A DNA stretch of 64,000 nucleotides, taken from NCBI RefSeq assembly GCF_003319125.1, contig NZ_QOHG01000001.1, positions 310,001-374,000 on the forward strand, given 5' to 3'. The translations under genes and the position numbers were made by a program. Below the pieces are notes generated by a model. That model was not told the origin of the DNA, did no database searches, and worked only from the letters and a program-made list of their open reading frames with translations. Positions 25,013-32,631 of the stretch are shown here, piece after piece; the first letter of the stretch is position 1, and every line of letters starts with the position of its first letter. Source of the stretch: Blastococcus sp. TF02A-26. Lineage in GTDB: Bacteria > Actinomycetota > Actinomycetes > Mycobacteriales > Geodermatophilaceae.

Positions 25013-26184
25013 CCCTCGATCGGCAGACCGGTGTAGTTCTCGGCCAGCTCGCGGGCCGCGGTCTCCGACGAGCACACCCGGCGCAGCTGGGAGAGCTGCA
25101 GCTGGGCGTCGAAGTCGTCGCCGGAGGTGTGCAGCATGGAGGTCATCCACCAGGAGAAGTGGGTGCAGCGCCAGACCCGGCGCAGGGCGGTGTCGGAGTA
25201 GGTGTCGACCAGGTCGGTCTCCTTCTCCTTGAGCAGCCGGGTGAGGGCGGTGGCCAGGAGGGTGACGTCGGCGACGGCGAGGTTGAGGCCCTTGGCGCCG
25301 GTGGGCGGGACGATGTGCGCGGCGTCGCCGGCGAGGAACAGTCGGCCGCGGCGCATCGGCGCGCTGACGAACGAGCGCATCGGCAGGATCGACTTCTCGG
25401 TGATCGGGCCGGTGCTGATCTCCCACCCGTCGAGCGCGAACCGGGTGGCCAGGCCCTCCCAGATGCGGTCGTCGGACCAGTCCTCGATCCGCTCGGCCGG
25501 GTCGACCTGCAGGTACAGCCGGGACACCGTGGGCGAGCGCATCGAGTACAGGGCGAAGCCGTCGGGGTGCCAGGCGTAGATGAGCTCGTCGGTGGCGGGC
25601 GCGGCGTCGGCCAGGATCCCGAGCCAGGCGTAGGGGTAGGTCCGCTCCCACACCTGCGCGCCCGCGGACCCGGCGGCGACGACCGCCCGCGAGGGGCCGT
25701 GGAACCCGTCGGTGCCGGCGATCACGTCGCACTCGAGCACCTGCGGGGTGCCGTCGGCGTCGGTGAAGCGGATGCGCGGGGAGTCGCCGTCGACGTCCTC
25801 GGGGACGACGTCGGAGACCTCGAACAGCAGCGGCGGGCCGCCGGCCAGCTGGGCGGCGATGAGGTCCTTGGTGACCTCGGTCTGCCCGTAGACCCACACG
25901 GTGCGGCCGCACAGCTCGGGGAAGTCCAGGGTGTGCCGGGTGCCCGGGTACTGCAGGTGGATGCCGGAGTGCTCGAGCCCCTCGCGGCGCAGCCGGTCGC
26001 CCACGCCCGCGGCGGTCAGCGTGTCGACGGTGTGCTGCTCGAGGATGCCGGCGCGGATCCGGGCCTCGACGTAGTCCCGGGACCGGTTCTCCAGCACGAC
26101 CGAGTCGATGCCCTGCAGGCTCAGCAGCCGTGAGAGCAGGAGGCCGGCCGGGCCGGCACCGATGATCCCCACCTGAGTGCGCAC
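25009..26184 (-). CDS. pobA: 4-hydroxybenzoate 3-monooxygenase
   Basis: 391 residues, normal for PobA. The FAD motif VGIIGAGPAGLLLSRLL opens the protein, EARIRAGILEQ follows at about 41-51, WVYGQTEVTKDL at about 100, and the second FAD motif FLAGDAAHIVPPTGAKGLNL at about 280. The enzyme hydroxylates 4-hydroxybenzoate to protocatechuate with NAD(P)H and O2, feeding the divergent pcaHGBDC operon. GTG 26184 lies 50 bases downstream of the IclR regulator stop. The MFS gene is coupled downstream. Confidence 0.95.
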   Translation of the reverse strand: MRTQVGIIGAGPAGLLLSRLLSLQGIDSVVLENRSRDYVEARIRAGILEQHTVDTLTAAGVGDRLRREGLEHSGIHLQYPGTRHTLDFPELCGRTVWVYGQTEVTKDLIAAQLAGGPPLLFEVSDVVPEDVDGDSPRIRFTDADGTPQVLECDVIAGTDGFHGPSRAVVAAGSAGAQVWERTYPYAWLGILADAAPATDELIYAWHPDGFALYSMRSPTVSRLYLQVDPAERIEDWSDDRIWEGLATRFALDGWEISTGPITEKSILPMRSFVSAPMRRGRLFLAGDAAHIVPPTGAKGLNLAVADVTLLATALTRLLKEKETDLVDTYSDTALRRVWRCTHFSWWMTSMLHTSGDDFDAQLQLSQLRRVCSSETAARELAENYTGLPIEG

Positions 26185-26234
26185 GCCGCCGAGTGTGACC
26201 GCGGGCATGCCGGCGCGGAACCCGGTGCTGCCGC

Positions 26235-27005
26235 TCAGTGGAAGTCGCGCACCCGGGCCAGCTGCCGGCCGATGCCGCGGGCGGCGACCTCGAGCACCGG
26301 CGCCAGCCGGGTCACGTCGCGGCGCGAGCTCGGCACCACGACGCCCAGGGCGGCGGCCACCACCGGCGTCCCCTCGACCTGCACCGGGACGGCGACCGAG
26401 TGGGTGCCGAGCGACATCTCCTCGGCGGTCCGGGCGTACCCGCGGCGGCGCGTCTCCGCCAGTTCCCGGCGCAGCCGGCGGGGGTCGACGACGGTGTGCC
26501 GGGTGGCGCGGGTCAGGGACCGCAGCACCTGCTCGACGACGTCGTCGGGCGCCGCGGCGAGCAGGACCTTGCCGACGGCGGTGGCGTGCAGCGGCAGCCG
26601 GCTGCCCACGGAGCTGACCACCGATACCGACTCGCGGCCGGAGATCCGCTCCACGTAGAGGGCGGTGTGCCCCTCCCGGACGGCGAGGTGCACGGTGTCG
26701 CGGGTGGCGGTGTGCACGTCGAGCAGGAACGGCGCGGCCACCGACCGCAGCTCGGCCTGCACGGGTGCGAGCAGCCCGAGATCCCACAGCTTGCGGCCGA
26801 CCTCGTAGCGGCCGTCGGGACGCCGGACCAGCCCGCCCCACCCGGTCAGCTCGGCGAGCAGCCGGTGCGCCGTGGAGAGCGGGGTCCCTGACCGTTCGGC
26901 GATCTCGGTCAGCGACAGCCGGGGGTTCGCGGCGTCGAAGGCGTCGAGGACGGCCAGGGCGCGCGAGGTGACCGACCGGCCGGTCTCGGCCGCTCCTCCG
27001 GACAC
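26235..27005 (-). CDS. IclR-family regulator of pob/pca genes
   Basis: 256 residues. A winged HTH (residues 10-70: SRALAVLDAFDAANPRLSLT, then GTPLSTAHRLLAEL) precedes an IclR effector domain with DTVHLAVREGHTALYVERI and LPLHATAVGKVLLAA. IclR regulators (PcaR, PobR, PcaU) commonly control these pathways, responding to 3-oxoadipate, 4-hydroxybenzoate or protocatechuate. It sits between pobA and the divergent pcaH promoter, ideally placed to control both. GTG 27005 has AAGGAG upstream. Which effector it senses cannot be told. Confidence 0.88.
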   Translation of the reverse strand: MSGGAAETGRSVTSRALAVLDAFDAANPRLSLTEIAERSGTPLSTAHRLLAELTGWGGLVRRPDGRYEVGRKLWDLGLLAPVQAELRSVAAPFLLDVHTATRDTVHLAVREGHTALYVERISGRESVSVVSSVGSRLPLHATAVGKVLLAAAPDDVVEQVLRSLTRATRHTVVDPRRLRRELAETRRRGYARTAEEMSLGTHSVAVPVQVEGTPVVAAALGVVVPSSRRDVTRLAPVLEVAARGIGRQLARVRDFH

Positions 27006-27014
27006 GACGACTCC

Positions 27015-27029
27015 TTCCGGCCAGTGGAA
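27015..27029. promoter_or_regulatory. Candidate IclR operator in the regulator/pcaH gap
   Basis: TTCC (27015-27018) and GGAA (27026-27029) are inverted arms over a 7-base spacer within the 67-base gap between the divergent starts 27005 and 27073. It overlaps the regulator's ribosome site. Arms are short, so the call is weak. Confidence 0.3.
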
Positions 27030-27072
27030 CCACGGGCTTGGGGAGGGTAGACCCGCGCCCTACGGTCGCGGC

Positions 27073-27831
27073 ATGACGCGGAGCACGTCCGACGGCGGTC
27101 TCACCCTGCCGCGGTACCTGGTCGAGGACCCCTCGCAGCGCACCCCGCTCGCCTTTCCCGACTACCGCAGCACCGCGCTCCGGGCGCCGCTGCGCGAGCC
27201 GGTCGACCTGCCGCACCGGCTCACCGAGGTGACCGGACCCGTGCTCGGCGAGGACCGGGTGCTGCCGCACGACGCCGACCTGACGTGGCGCAACGGCGGC
27301 GAGGCGGTCGGCCAGCGGGTCCTCGTGCACGGGCGGGTGCTGGACAGCGACGGCCGTGCGGTGCCGCACGCGCTCGTCGAGGTCTGGCAGGCCAACGCCG
27401 CCGGCCGCTACCGCCACGTCGTCGACCAGTGGCCGGCGCCGCTGGACCCGCACTTCGACGGGCTCGGCCGGGTGGTCACCGACGACCTCGGCCGCTACGA
27501 GTTCCTGACGATCAAGCCCGGCGCCTATCCGTGGGGCAACCACCACAACGCCTGGCGGCCGGCGCACATCCACTTCTCGCTGTTCGGCCGGGCGTTCACC
27601 CAGCGCCTGGTCACCCAGATGTACTTCCCGGACGACCCGCTGTTCGGGCAGGACCCGATCTACAACGCCATCCCGCCGGCCGCCCGGCACCGCGCGGTCA
27701 GCCGGTTCTCCCTCGAGCGGACCCAGGACAACTGGGCGCTGGCCTACGAGTGGGACATCGTCCTGCGCGGCGTCGACCAGACCCCGTTCGAGGCCCTGTC
27801 CGAGGGCGCAGACGACGGGGACGTGGCGTGA
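27073..27831 (+). CDS. pcaH: Protocatechuate 3,4-dioxygenase beta subunit
   Basis: 252 residues. All four ferric-iron ligands of the family are visible: Tyr in AAGRYRH, Tyr in GAYPWGNHHN, and the two His in WRPAHIHFSLFG. The N-terminal extension typical of beta subunits is present. With PcaG it cleaves protocatechuate between the hydroxyls to 3-carboxy-cis,cis-muconate. ATG 27073; overlaps pcaG by GTGA. First gene of pcaHGBDC. Confidence 0.95.
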   Translation: MTRSTSDGGLTLPRYLVEDPSQRTPLAFPDYRSTALRAPLREPVDLPHRLTEVTGPVLGEDRVLPHDADLTWRNGGEAVGQRVLVHGRVLDSDGRAVPHALVEVWQANAAGRYRHVVDQWPAPLDPHFDGLGRVVTDDLGRYEFLTIKPGAYPWGNHHNAWRPAHIHFSLFGRAFTQRLVTQMYFPDDPLFGQDPIYNAIPPAARHRAVSRFSLERTQDNWALAYEWDIVLRGVDQTPFEALSEGADDGDVA

Positions 27832-28484
27832 GCGCCCCGGTGGACCCGCTGGACGTGCCGGCCGACCCGCCGGGCCCCTTCCAGCCGCGGTCCGGGCAGC
27901 GCGGCAGCGGGTTCCTGACCGGGCCGCTGCGGCGGGGCACGACTCCCAGCGCCACCGTCGGGCCGTACCTCGCGATCGGGCTGACGTGGGCCGACGGCGA
28001 GTGGGCCGCCGCGGAGGGCACCGAGGGCGGGTTCTGGATCCGCGGCCGGGTGCTCGACGGCAACGGCGACGTCGTCCCCGACGCGATGGTCGAGACCTGG
28101 CAGGCCGACCCCGACGGCCGGTTCCCCTCGCCGGAGGACCCGCGGGGCGCGGCGGCGTACCCGGGGTTCCGTGGATACGCCCGGTCGCAGACGCTCACGG
28201 GCGAGTTCGCCGTCTTCACGCTCAAGCCGGGCCGGGTGCCCGACGGCGAGGGCGGGCTGCAGGCGCCGCACGTCGACGTCTCGGTCTTCGCCCGCGGGCT
28301 GCTCGACCGGGTGGTCACCCGGATCTACTTCGCCGACGAGGAGTCGGCCAACGCGGAGGACGCGGTGCTCCGGACGGTCCCCGGCGACCGGCGTCCGACG
28401 TTGCTGGCGACGCCCGCCCCGGACGGCTACCGCTTCGACGTCCGGCTCCAGGGGGAGTCCGAGACCGTCTTCTTCGCGGTCTGA
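27828..28484 (+). CDS. pcaG: Protocatechuate 3,4-dioxygenase alpha subunit
   Basis: 218 residues. Intradiol dioxygenase fold like PcaH but lacking the iron-binding His pair (the matching segment reads QAPHVDVSVFARG), as expected for the alpha subunit, which shapes the active site. WIRGRVLDGNGDVVPDAMVE and FAVFTLKPGRVP are family blocks. GTG 27828 overlaps the pcaH stop. pcaB follows after 34 bases. Confidence 0.94.
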   Translation: MSAPVDPLDVPADPPGPFQPRSGQRGSGFLTGPLRRGTTPSATVGPYLAIGLTWADGEWAAAEGTEGGFWIRGRVLDGNGDVVPDAMVETWQADPDGRFPSPEDPRGAAAYPGFRGYARSQTLTGEFAVFTLKPGRVPDGEGGLQAPHVDVSVFARGLLDRVVTRIYFADEESANAEDAVLRTVPGDRRPTLLATPAPDGYRFDVRLQGESETVFFAV

Positions 28485-28518
28485 GCGTGGTCCGGACGGT
28501 GCTGGTAGGCAGAGCGGC

Positions 28519-29847
28519 GTGACAGGTCTCCTCGACGGCACCTTCGCGCGCGGTGCTGCCGCGGCGGCGGTCTCCGGCGACGCGTGGTTCCGGTCCCTGC
28601 TGGCGGTGGAGGCGGCGCTCGCCCGGGCCGCCGCGAGCGCGGGTCTCGTGCCGACCACGGCCGCCGACGCCGTCACCGCCGCGTGCGCCGACCCGGGCCG
28701 GCTGGACCTCGCGACCGTCGTCGCCCGCGCGGCCGACGCCGGGAACCCCGTGCCGCCGCTGGTCCGCGCGCTGACCGAGGCGGTGGGGGAGCGCGACGCG
28801 GTGGCCGTGCACGTCGGGGCGACCAGCCAGGACGTCGTCGACACCGCGCTGGTCCTGATGAGCCGCGACGCGATCGGGGCGATCGACGCCGACCTCGCCG
28901 CCGCCGCGGCGTCGGCGGCGGAGTTGGCCCGGGCCCACCGCGACGACGTCGTCGTGGGCCGCACCCTCCTGCAGCAGGGGCTGCCGACGACCTTCGGGCT
29001 CAAGGCCGCCGGCTGGCTCGCGGCGCTGGACGGGGCGCGGCTGCGGCTGGCCGAGGCGGTGGCCGGGCTGCCGGTCCAGTACGGCGGCGCGGTCGGGACG
29101 CTGGCCGCCAGCGGCGGTGCCGGGGTGCAGGTGCGCGCGGCGCTGGCCGAGGAGCTCGGGCTGGCGACGACGGCGGTGCCCTGGCACACGGTGCGGCTGC
29201 CGGTCGCCGACCTCGCGGGGGCCCTCGGCACGGCGGCCGGCTCGGTGGCCACGGTCGCCGTCGACGTCGTCCTCCTGGCGCAGTCCGAGGTCGCCGAGGT
29301 GGCCGAGGTCAGCGCGTCGCGAGGCGGCTCGTCGGCCATGCCGCACAAGAACAACCCCGTCGCGGCGATCTCCGCCCGGGCCTGTGCACGCCGCGCGCCC
29401 GGTCTGGTGGCCACGCTGTTCGCGGCCATGGAGCAGGAGCACGAGCGGGCCGCGGGCGCGTGGCACAGCGAGTGGCCGGCGCTGACGGACCTGCTGGTGA
29501 CCGTGGGGTCGGCGGCGTCCTGGCTCGCCGAGTCGCTGGCCTCCCTGCGGGTGTCGGCCGACCGGATGGGCGCCACCGCGGAGGCCGCCGCCGAGGGCCC
29601 GCTCGCCTCAGCCCTGGCCGAGGCGCTCGCGCCCACCCTGGGCCGGGCCGCCGCGCACGACGCCGCCGCCGAGGCGACCCGCACCGCCCGCGCCTCCGGA
29701 CGCTCCCTGGCCTCGGTGGTGCGGGAGCGCACCGACGTCGACGCCGCCGCGGTGCTCGCCGCCGCGGCCCCGGACGTCGGCGAGGCGGGTGTCCAGGTGG
29801 ACGCCGCACTGGCCGAGCACACCGCTCTCACCGAAGGAGAGGCATGA
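28519..29847 (+). CDS. pcaB: 3-carboxy-cis,cis-muconate cycloisomerase
   Basis: 442 residues, fumarase/aspartase superfamily. The signature GGSSAMPHKNNPVAA lies at about residue 270; VHVGATSQDVVDTALVLM and LQQGLPTTFGLKAAGWL fit PcaB. It converts 3-carboxymuconate to 4-carboxymuconolactone. Start GTG 28519 has only a weak upstream site. The stop overlaps the pcaD ATG (ATGA). Chains of this family vary in length at the C-terminus; here it ends shortly after the helical bundle. Confidence 0.93.
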   Translation: MTGLLDGTFARGAAAAAVSGDAWFRSLLAVEAALARAAASAGLVPTTAADAVTAACADPGRLDLATVVARAADAGNPVPPLVRALTEAVGERDAVAVHVGATSQDVVDTALVLMSRDAIGAIDADLAAAAASAAELARAHRDDVVVGRTLLQQGLPTTFGLKAAGWLAALDGARLRLAEAVAGLPVQYGGAVGTLAASGGAGVQVRAALAEELGLATTAVPWHTVRLPVADLAGALGTAAGSVATVAVDVVLLAQSEVAEVAEVSASRGGSSAMPHKNNPVAAISARACARRAPGLVATLFAAMEQEHERAAGAWHSEWPALTDLLVTVGSAASWLAESLASLRVSADRMGATAEAAAEGPLASALAEALAPTLGRAAAHDAAAEATRTARASGRSLASVVRERTDVDAAAVLAAAAPDVGEAGVQVDAALAEHTALTEGEA

Positions 29848-30617
29848 CCGCCGTCGAGGTCGCGTACACCGAGGACGGGCCGGCCGACGCGCCGGTCGTC
29901 GTCCTGTCCAACTCGCTCGGGGCCACCCGGGGGATGTGGGACCCGCAGGTGCCGGCGCTGGCCGAGCGCTACCGGGTGGTCACCTACGACACGCGTGGTC
30001 ACGGCGACTCGCCCACGCCGGCCGGTCCGTGGACCCTCGACGACCTGGTGGACGACGTCGTGGCGCTGCTCGACCGGCTCGGTGCACCGCGGGCGCACGT
30101 CGCCGGGATCTCCCTCGGCGGCATGACCGCGATGCGGCTGGCCGCCCGGGCGCCGGCGCGGGTCGACCGGATCGCCGTCCTGTGCAGCTCGGCGAAGGCG
30201 GACCCGCAGGGCTTCCGCGACCGTGCGGCCGCTGCCCGGTCCGGTGGGACGGCGCCGCTGGCGGCCCCGGTCGTGAGCCGCTGGCTGACCCCGGAGTACG
30301 CGGCGTCGCACCCGTCGCTGGTCGCGCGCCTGGAGGCGATGATCGCCTCGTCGGACGACGAGGGGTACGCCGCCTGCTGCGAGGTCGTCGCCGACATGGA
30401 CCTGCGGGAGGACCTCGGGCGGATCACGGCGCCGACGCTGGTCGTCTCCGGCGCCGAGGACCCCTCGCTGCCGCCCGAGCACCAGCAGGTCATCGCCTCC
30501 GGGATCGTGGGATCGGAGTTCCTGTCGCTGAGCCCGGCCGCGCACCTGGCCAACCTGGAGCGGACGCTCGAGGTGACCGGCGCGCTCCTGGCGCACTTCG
30601 ACGGCGCCGGGCGATGA
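29844..30617 (+). CDS. pcaD: 3-oxoadipate enol-lactonase
   Basis: 257 residues, alpha/beta hydrolase. Nucleophile elbow GISLGG (Ser at about residue 92), acid in SGAEDPSLPP, and His in SPAAHLANLE complete the triad. VVLSNSLGATRGMWDPQ is characteristic of PcaD. It opens the enol-lactone to 3-oxoadipate. AAGGAGAGG precedes ATG 29844. Separate from PcaC here (not the fused PcaL of some actinobacteria). Confidence 0.93.
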   Translation: MTAVEVAYTEDGPADAPVVVLSNSLGATRGMWDPQVPALAERYRVVTYDTRGHGDSPTPAGPWTLDDLVDDVVALLDRLGAPRAHVAGISLGGMTAMRLAARAPARVDRIAVLCSSAKADPQGFRDRAAAARSGGTAPLAAPVVSRWLTPEYAASHPSLVARLEAMIASSDDEGYAACCEVVADMDLREDLGRITAPTLVVSGAEDPSLPPEHQQVIASGIVGSEFLSLSPAAHLANLERTLEVTGALLAHFDGAGR

Positions 30618-31018
30618 CCGGACCGGACCTGTCCGACGAGGAGCGCCGGACGGCAGGCATGCGGACCCGGCGGGAGGTGCTGGGAGACGCCCACGTCGAC
30701 CGCGCCGTCGCCGGCACGACGCCGTTCACCGCGGACTTCCAGGACTTCATCACCCGCGTGGCGTGGGGGGACGTCTGGCAGCGGCCGGGGCTGACCCGGC
30801 GCGAGCGCAGCATCGCCACGCTGTCGATCACCGTCGCGCTGCGGCACTGGGACGAGTTCGCCCTGCACGTCCGTGCCGCGGTGAACAACGGCCTGACCGA
30901 CGAGGACATCGCCGAGGTGCTGCAGCACGCCGCGGTCTACGCCGGGGTGCCGGCCGCCAACCACGCGTACAAGGTGGCCGGGCCGATCCTGGCCGAGCTG
31001 CGCGCCACCACCGACTGA
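30614..31018 (+). CDS. pcaC: 4-carboxymuconolactone decarboxylase
   Basis: 134 residues, CMD/AhpD-like fold: RREVLGDAHVDRAVAGTTPF, then GLTRRERSIATLSITVALRH and NNGLTDEDIAEVLQHAAVYA. It decarboxylates 4-carboxymuconolactone to the enol-lactone used by PcaD. ATG 30614 overlaps the pcaD stop. The aldehyde dehydrogenase gene starts 9 bases later. Confidence 0.94.
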   Translation: MTGPDLSDEERRTAGMRTRREVLGDAHVDRAVAGTTPFTADFQDFITRVAWGDVWQRPGLTRRERSIATLSITVALRHWDEFALHVRAAVNNGLTDEDIAEVLQHAAVYAGVPAANHAYKVAGPILAELRATTD

Positions 31019-31027
31019 GAGGGAGAC

Positions 31028-32488
31028 ATGGCACTGCTCGAGGACGGCGCCTGGCACGGCCGGATCTGGACCGGCGCCTGGACCGACGGGTCCGGCGGCA
31101 CCTACGACGCCGTCGAGCCGGCGACCGGGGACGTCATCGCGCCCGTGGGCCGCGCGACTCCCGCCGATGTCGAGGCGGCGGCGGTGCGGGCGGCCGGCGC
31201 GCAACGATCCTGGGCGGCAGCGCCGTTCGAGGAGCGGGCGCGGGTGCTGCGCCGGGCCGGCTCCGTGCTGGAGGAGCACGCCGAGGAGATCAAGGGCTGG
31301 CTGGCCCGGGAGTCCGGGGCGATCCAGCCCTTCGGCGACTTCCAGGTGCACACCAGCGCGCAGGAGTGCTTCGAGGCCTCGGCGCTGCCCTCGCACCCGT
31401 ACGGCGAGCTGCTGCGCACCGGCTCGCCACGGCTGTCGTTCGCCCGCCGGGTGCCGGCCGGTGTCGTCGGGGTGATCGCCCCGTTCAACGTGCCGACGAT
31501 CCTCGCGATCCGTGCCATCGCCCCGGCGCTCGCGCTCGGCAACGCCGTCGTCCTCAAGCCGGACCCGCGCACCGCGATCTCGGGCGGCGCCGTGTTCGCC
31601 CGCGTCTTCGAGGAGGCAGGGCTGCCGGCCGGCGTGCTGCAGGTGCTGCCGGGCGGTGCCGACGTCGGCGAGGCGCTGGTGGTCGCGCCGCAGGTCCGGG
31701 TCATCGCGTTCACCGGGTCGACGCGGGCCGGTCGGGCGGTCGGCGCGCTGGCCGGGCAGCACCTCAAGCGCGCGCACCTGGAGCTCGGCGGCAACTCGGC
31801 GCTCATCGTGCTGCCGGACGTCGACGTGACCGCGGCGGCGTCCGTCGGGGCGTGGGGCACGTTCAGCCACCAGGGTCAGATCTGCATGGCGACCTCGCGG
31901 CACCTGGTGCACGAGTCGATCGCCGAGGAGTACACGCAGGTGCTCGCGGAGAAGGTGGCCCAGCTGCCGGTGGGGGACCCGTTCCGCGAGCAGGTGGCCC
32001 TCGGGCCGCTGATCGACGAGGGCCAGCGGGACCGGGTGCACGGGCTGGTGACGGCGTCGGTCTCCGCGGGCGCGTCGGTGCGCACCGGCGGGACCTACGA
32101 GGGGCTGTTCTACCGGCCGACCGTGCTCGCCGACGTGACCATCGACCACCCGGCGTACGCCGAGGAGATCTTCGGCCCGGTCGCGCCGGTGACGCCGTTC
32201 TCCTCGCTGGACGAGGTCGTGAAGCTGGCCTCCGGCACCGAGTACGGGCTCTCGCTGGGCATCCTGACCCGCGACGTCTACGCCGGGCTGCAGCTGGCCG
32301 AGCGGATCCCGTCGGGGCTGGTGCACATCAACGACCAGACCGTGAACGACGAGGCGGTGGCGCCCTTCGGCGGTGTCGGTGCCTCGGGCACCGGCTCCCG
32401 CCACGGCGGTCCGCAGGCCAACGTCGAGGCGTTCACCGAGACGCAGTGGGTGACGCTGCGGGGGGACCTGCCGGCCTATCCGTTCTGA
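31028..32488 (+). CDS. Aromatic aldehyde dehydrogenase (benzaldehyde/vanillin type)
   Basis: 486 residues, NAD(P)+-dependent aldehyde dehydrogenase. IAPFNVPTILAIRAIAPALA is the cofactor region; the general base lies in HLELGGNSAL (about 251) and the catalytic Cys in QGQICMATSR (about 286). The opening and the LPSHPYGELLRTGSPRLSFA region resemble XylC/benzaldehyde and vanillin dehydrogenases. It is last in the pcaHGBDC transcript, so 4-hydroxybenzaldehyde to 4-hydroxybenzoate (the PobA substrate) is the likely reaction; vanillin or protocatechualdehyde are alternatives. GAGAGGGAG precedes ATG 31028. Confidence 0.85.
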   Translation: MALLEDGAWHGRIWTGAWTDGSGGTYDAVEPATGDVIAPVGRATPADVEAAAVRAAGAQRSWAAAPFEERARVLRRAGSVLEEHAEEIKGWLARESGAIQPFGDFQVHTSAQECFEASALPSHPYGELLRTGSPRLSFARRVPAGVVGVIAPFNVPTILAIRAIAPALALGNAVVLKPDPRTAISGGAVFARVFEEAGLPAGVLQVLPGGADVGEALVVAPQVRVIAFTGSTRAGRAVGALAGQHLKRAHLELGGNSALIVLPDVDVTAAASVGAWGTFSHQGQICMATSRHLVHESIAEEYTQVLAEKVAQLPVGDPFREQVALGPLIDEGQRDRVHGLVTASVSAGASVRTGGTYEGLFYRPTVLADVTIDHPAYAEEIFGPVAPVTPFSSLDEVVKLASGTEYGLSLGILTRDVYAGLQLAERIPSGLVHINDQTVNDEAVAPFGGVGASGTGSRHGGPQANVEAFTETQWVTLRGDLPAYPF

Positions 32489-32631
32489 CCGGCCGCTCCG
32501 GACGGTCCTGACGCGGGTGCTCATGACCGGGATGGTGGCCGGTCGTGCGGACGGGACGGGATCGGCCGTCCACAGGCCGGAGGTCTGTCCACAGGTCACG
32601 AATGGGCAGGTCAGCCGTCCAGCCTCGCGAC

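Noticed and set aside
32568-32595. Two GTCCACAGG copies resembling DnaA boxes
   Set aside because: Only two, spaced 19 bases apart, far from any replication gene, and each matches the DnaA consensus imperfectly; no AT-rich region nearby.
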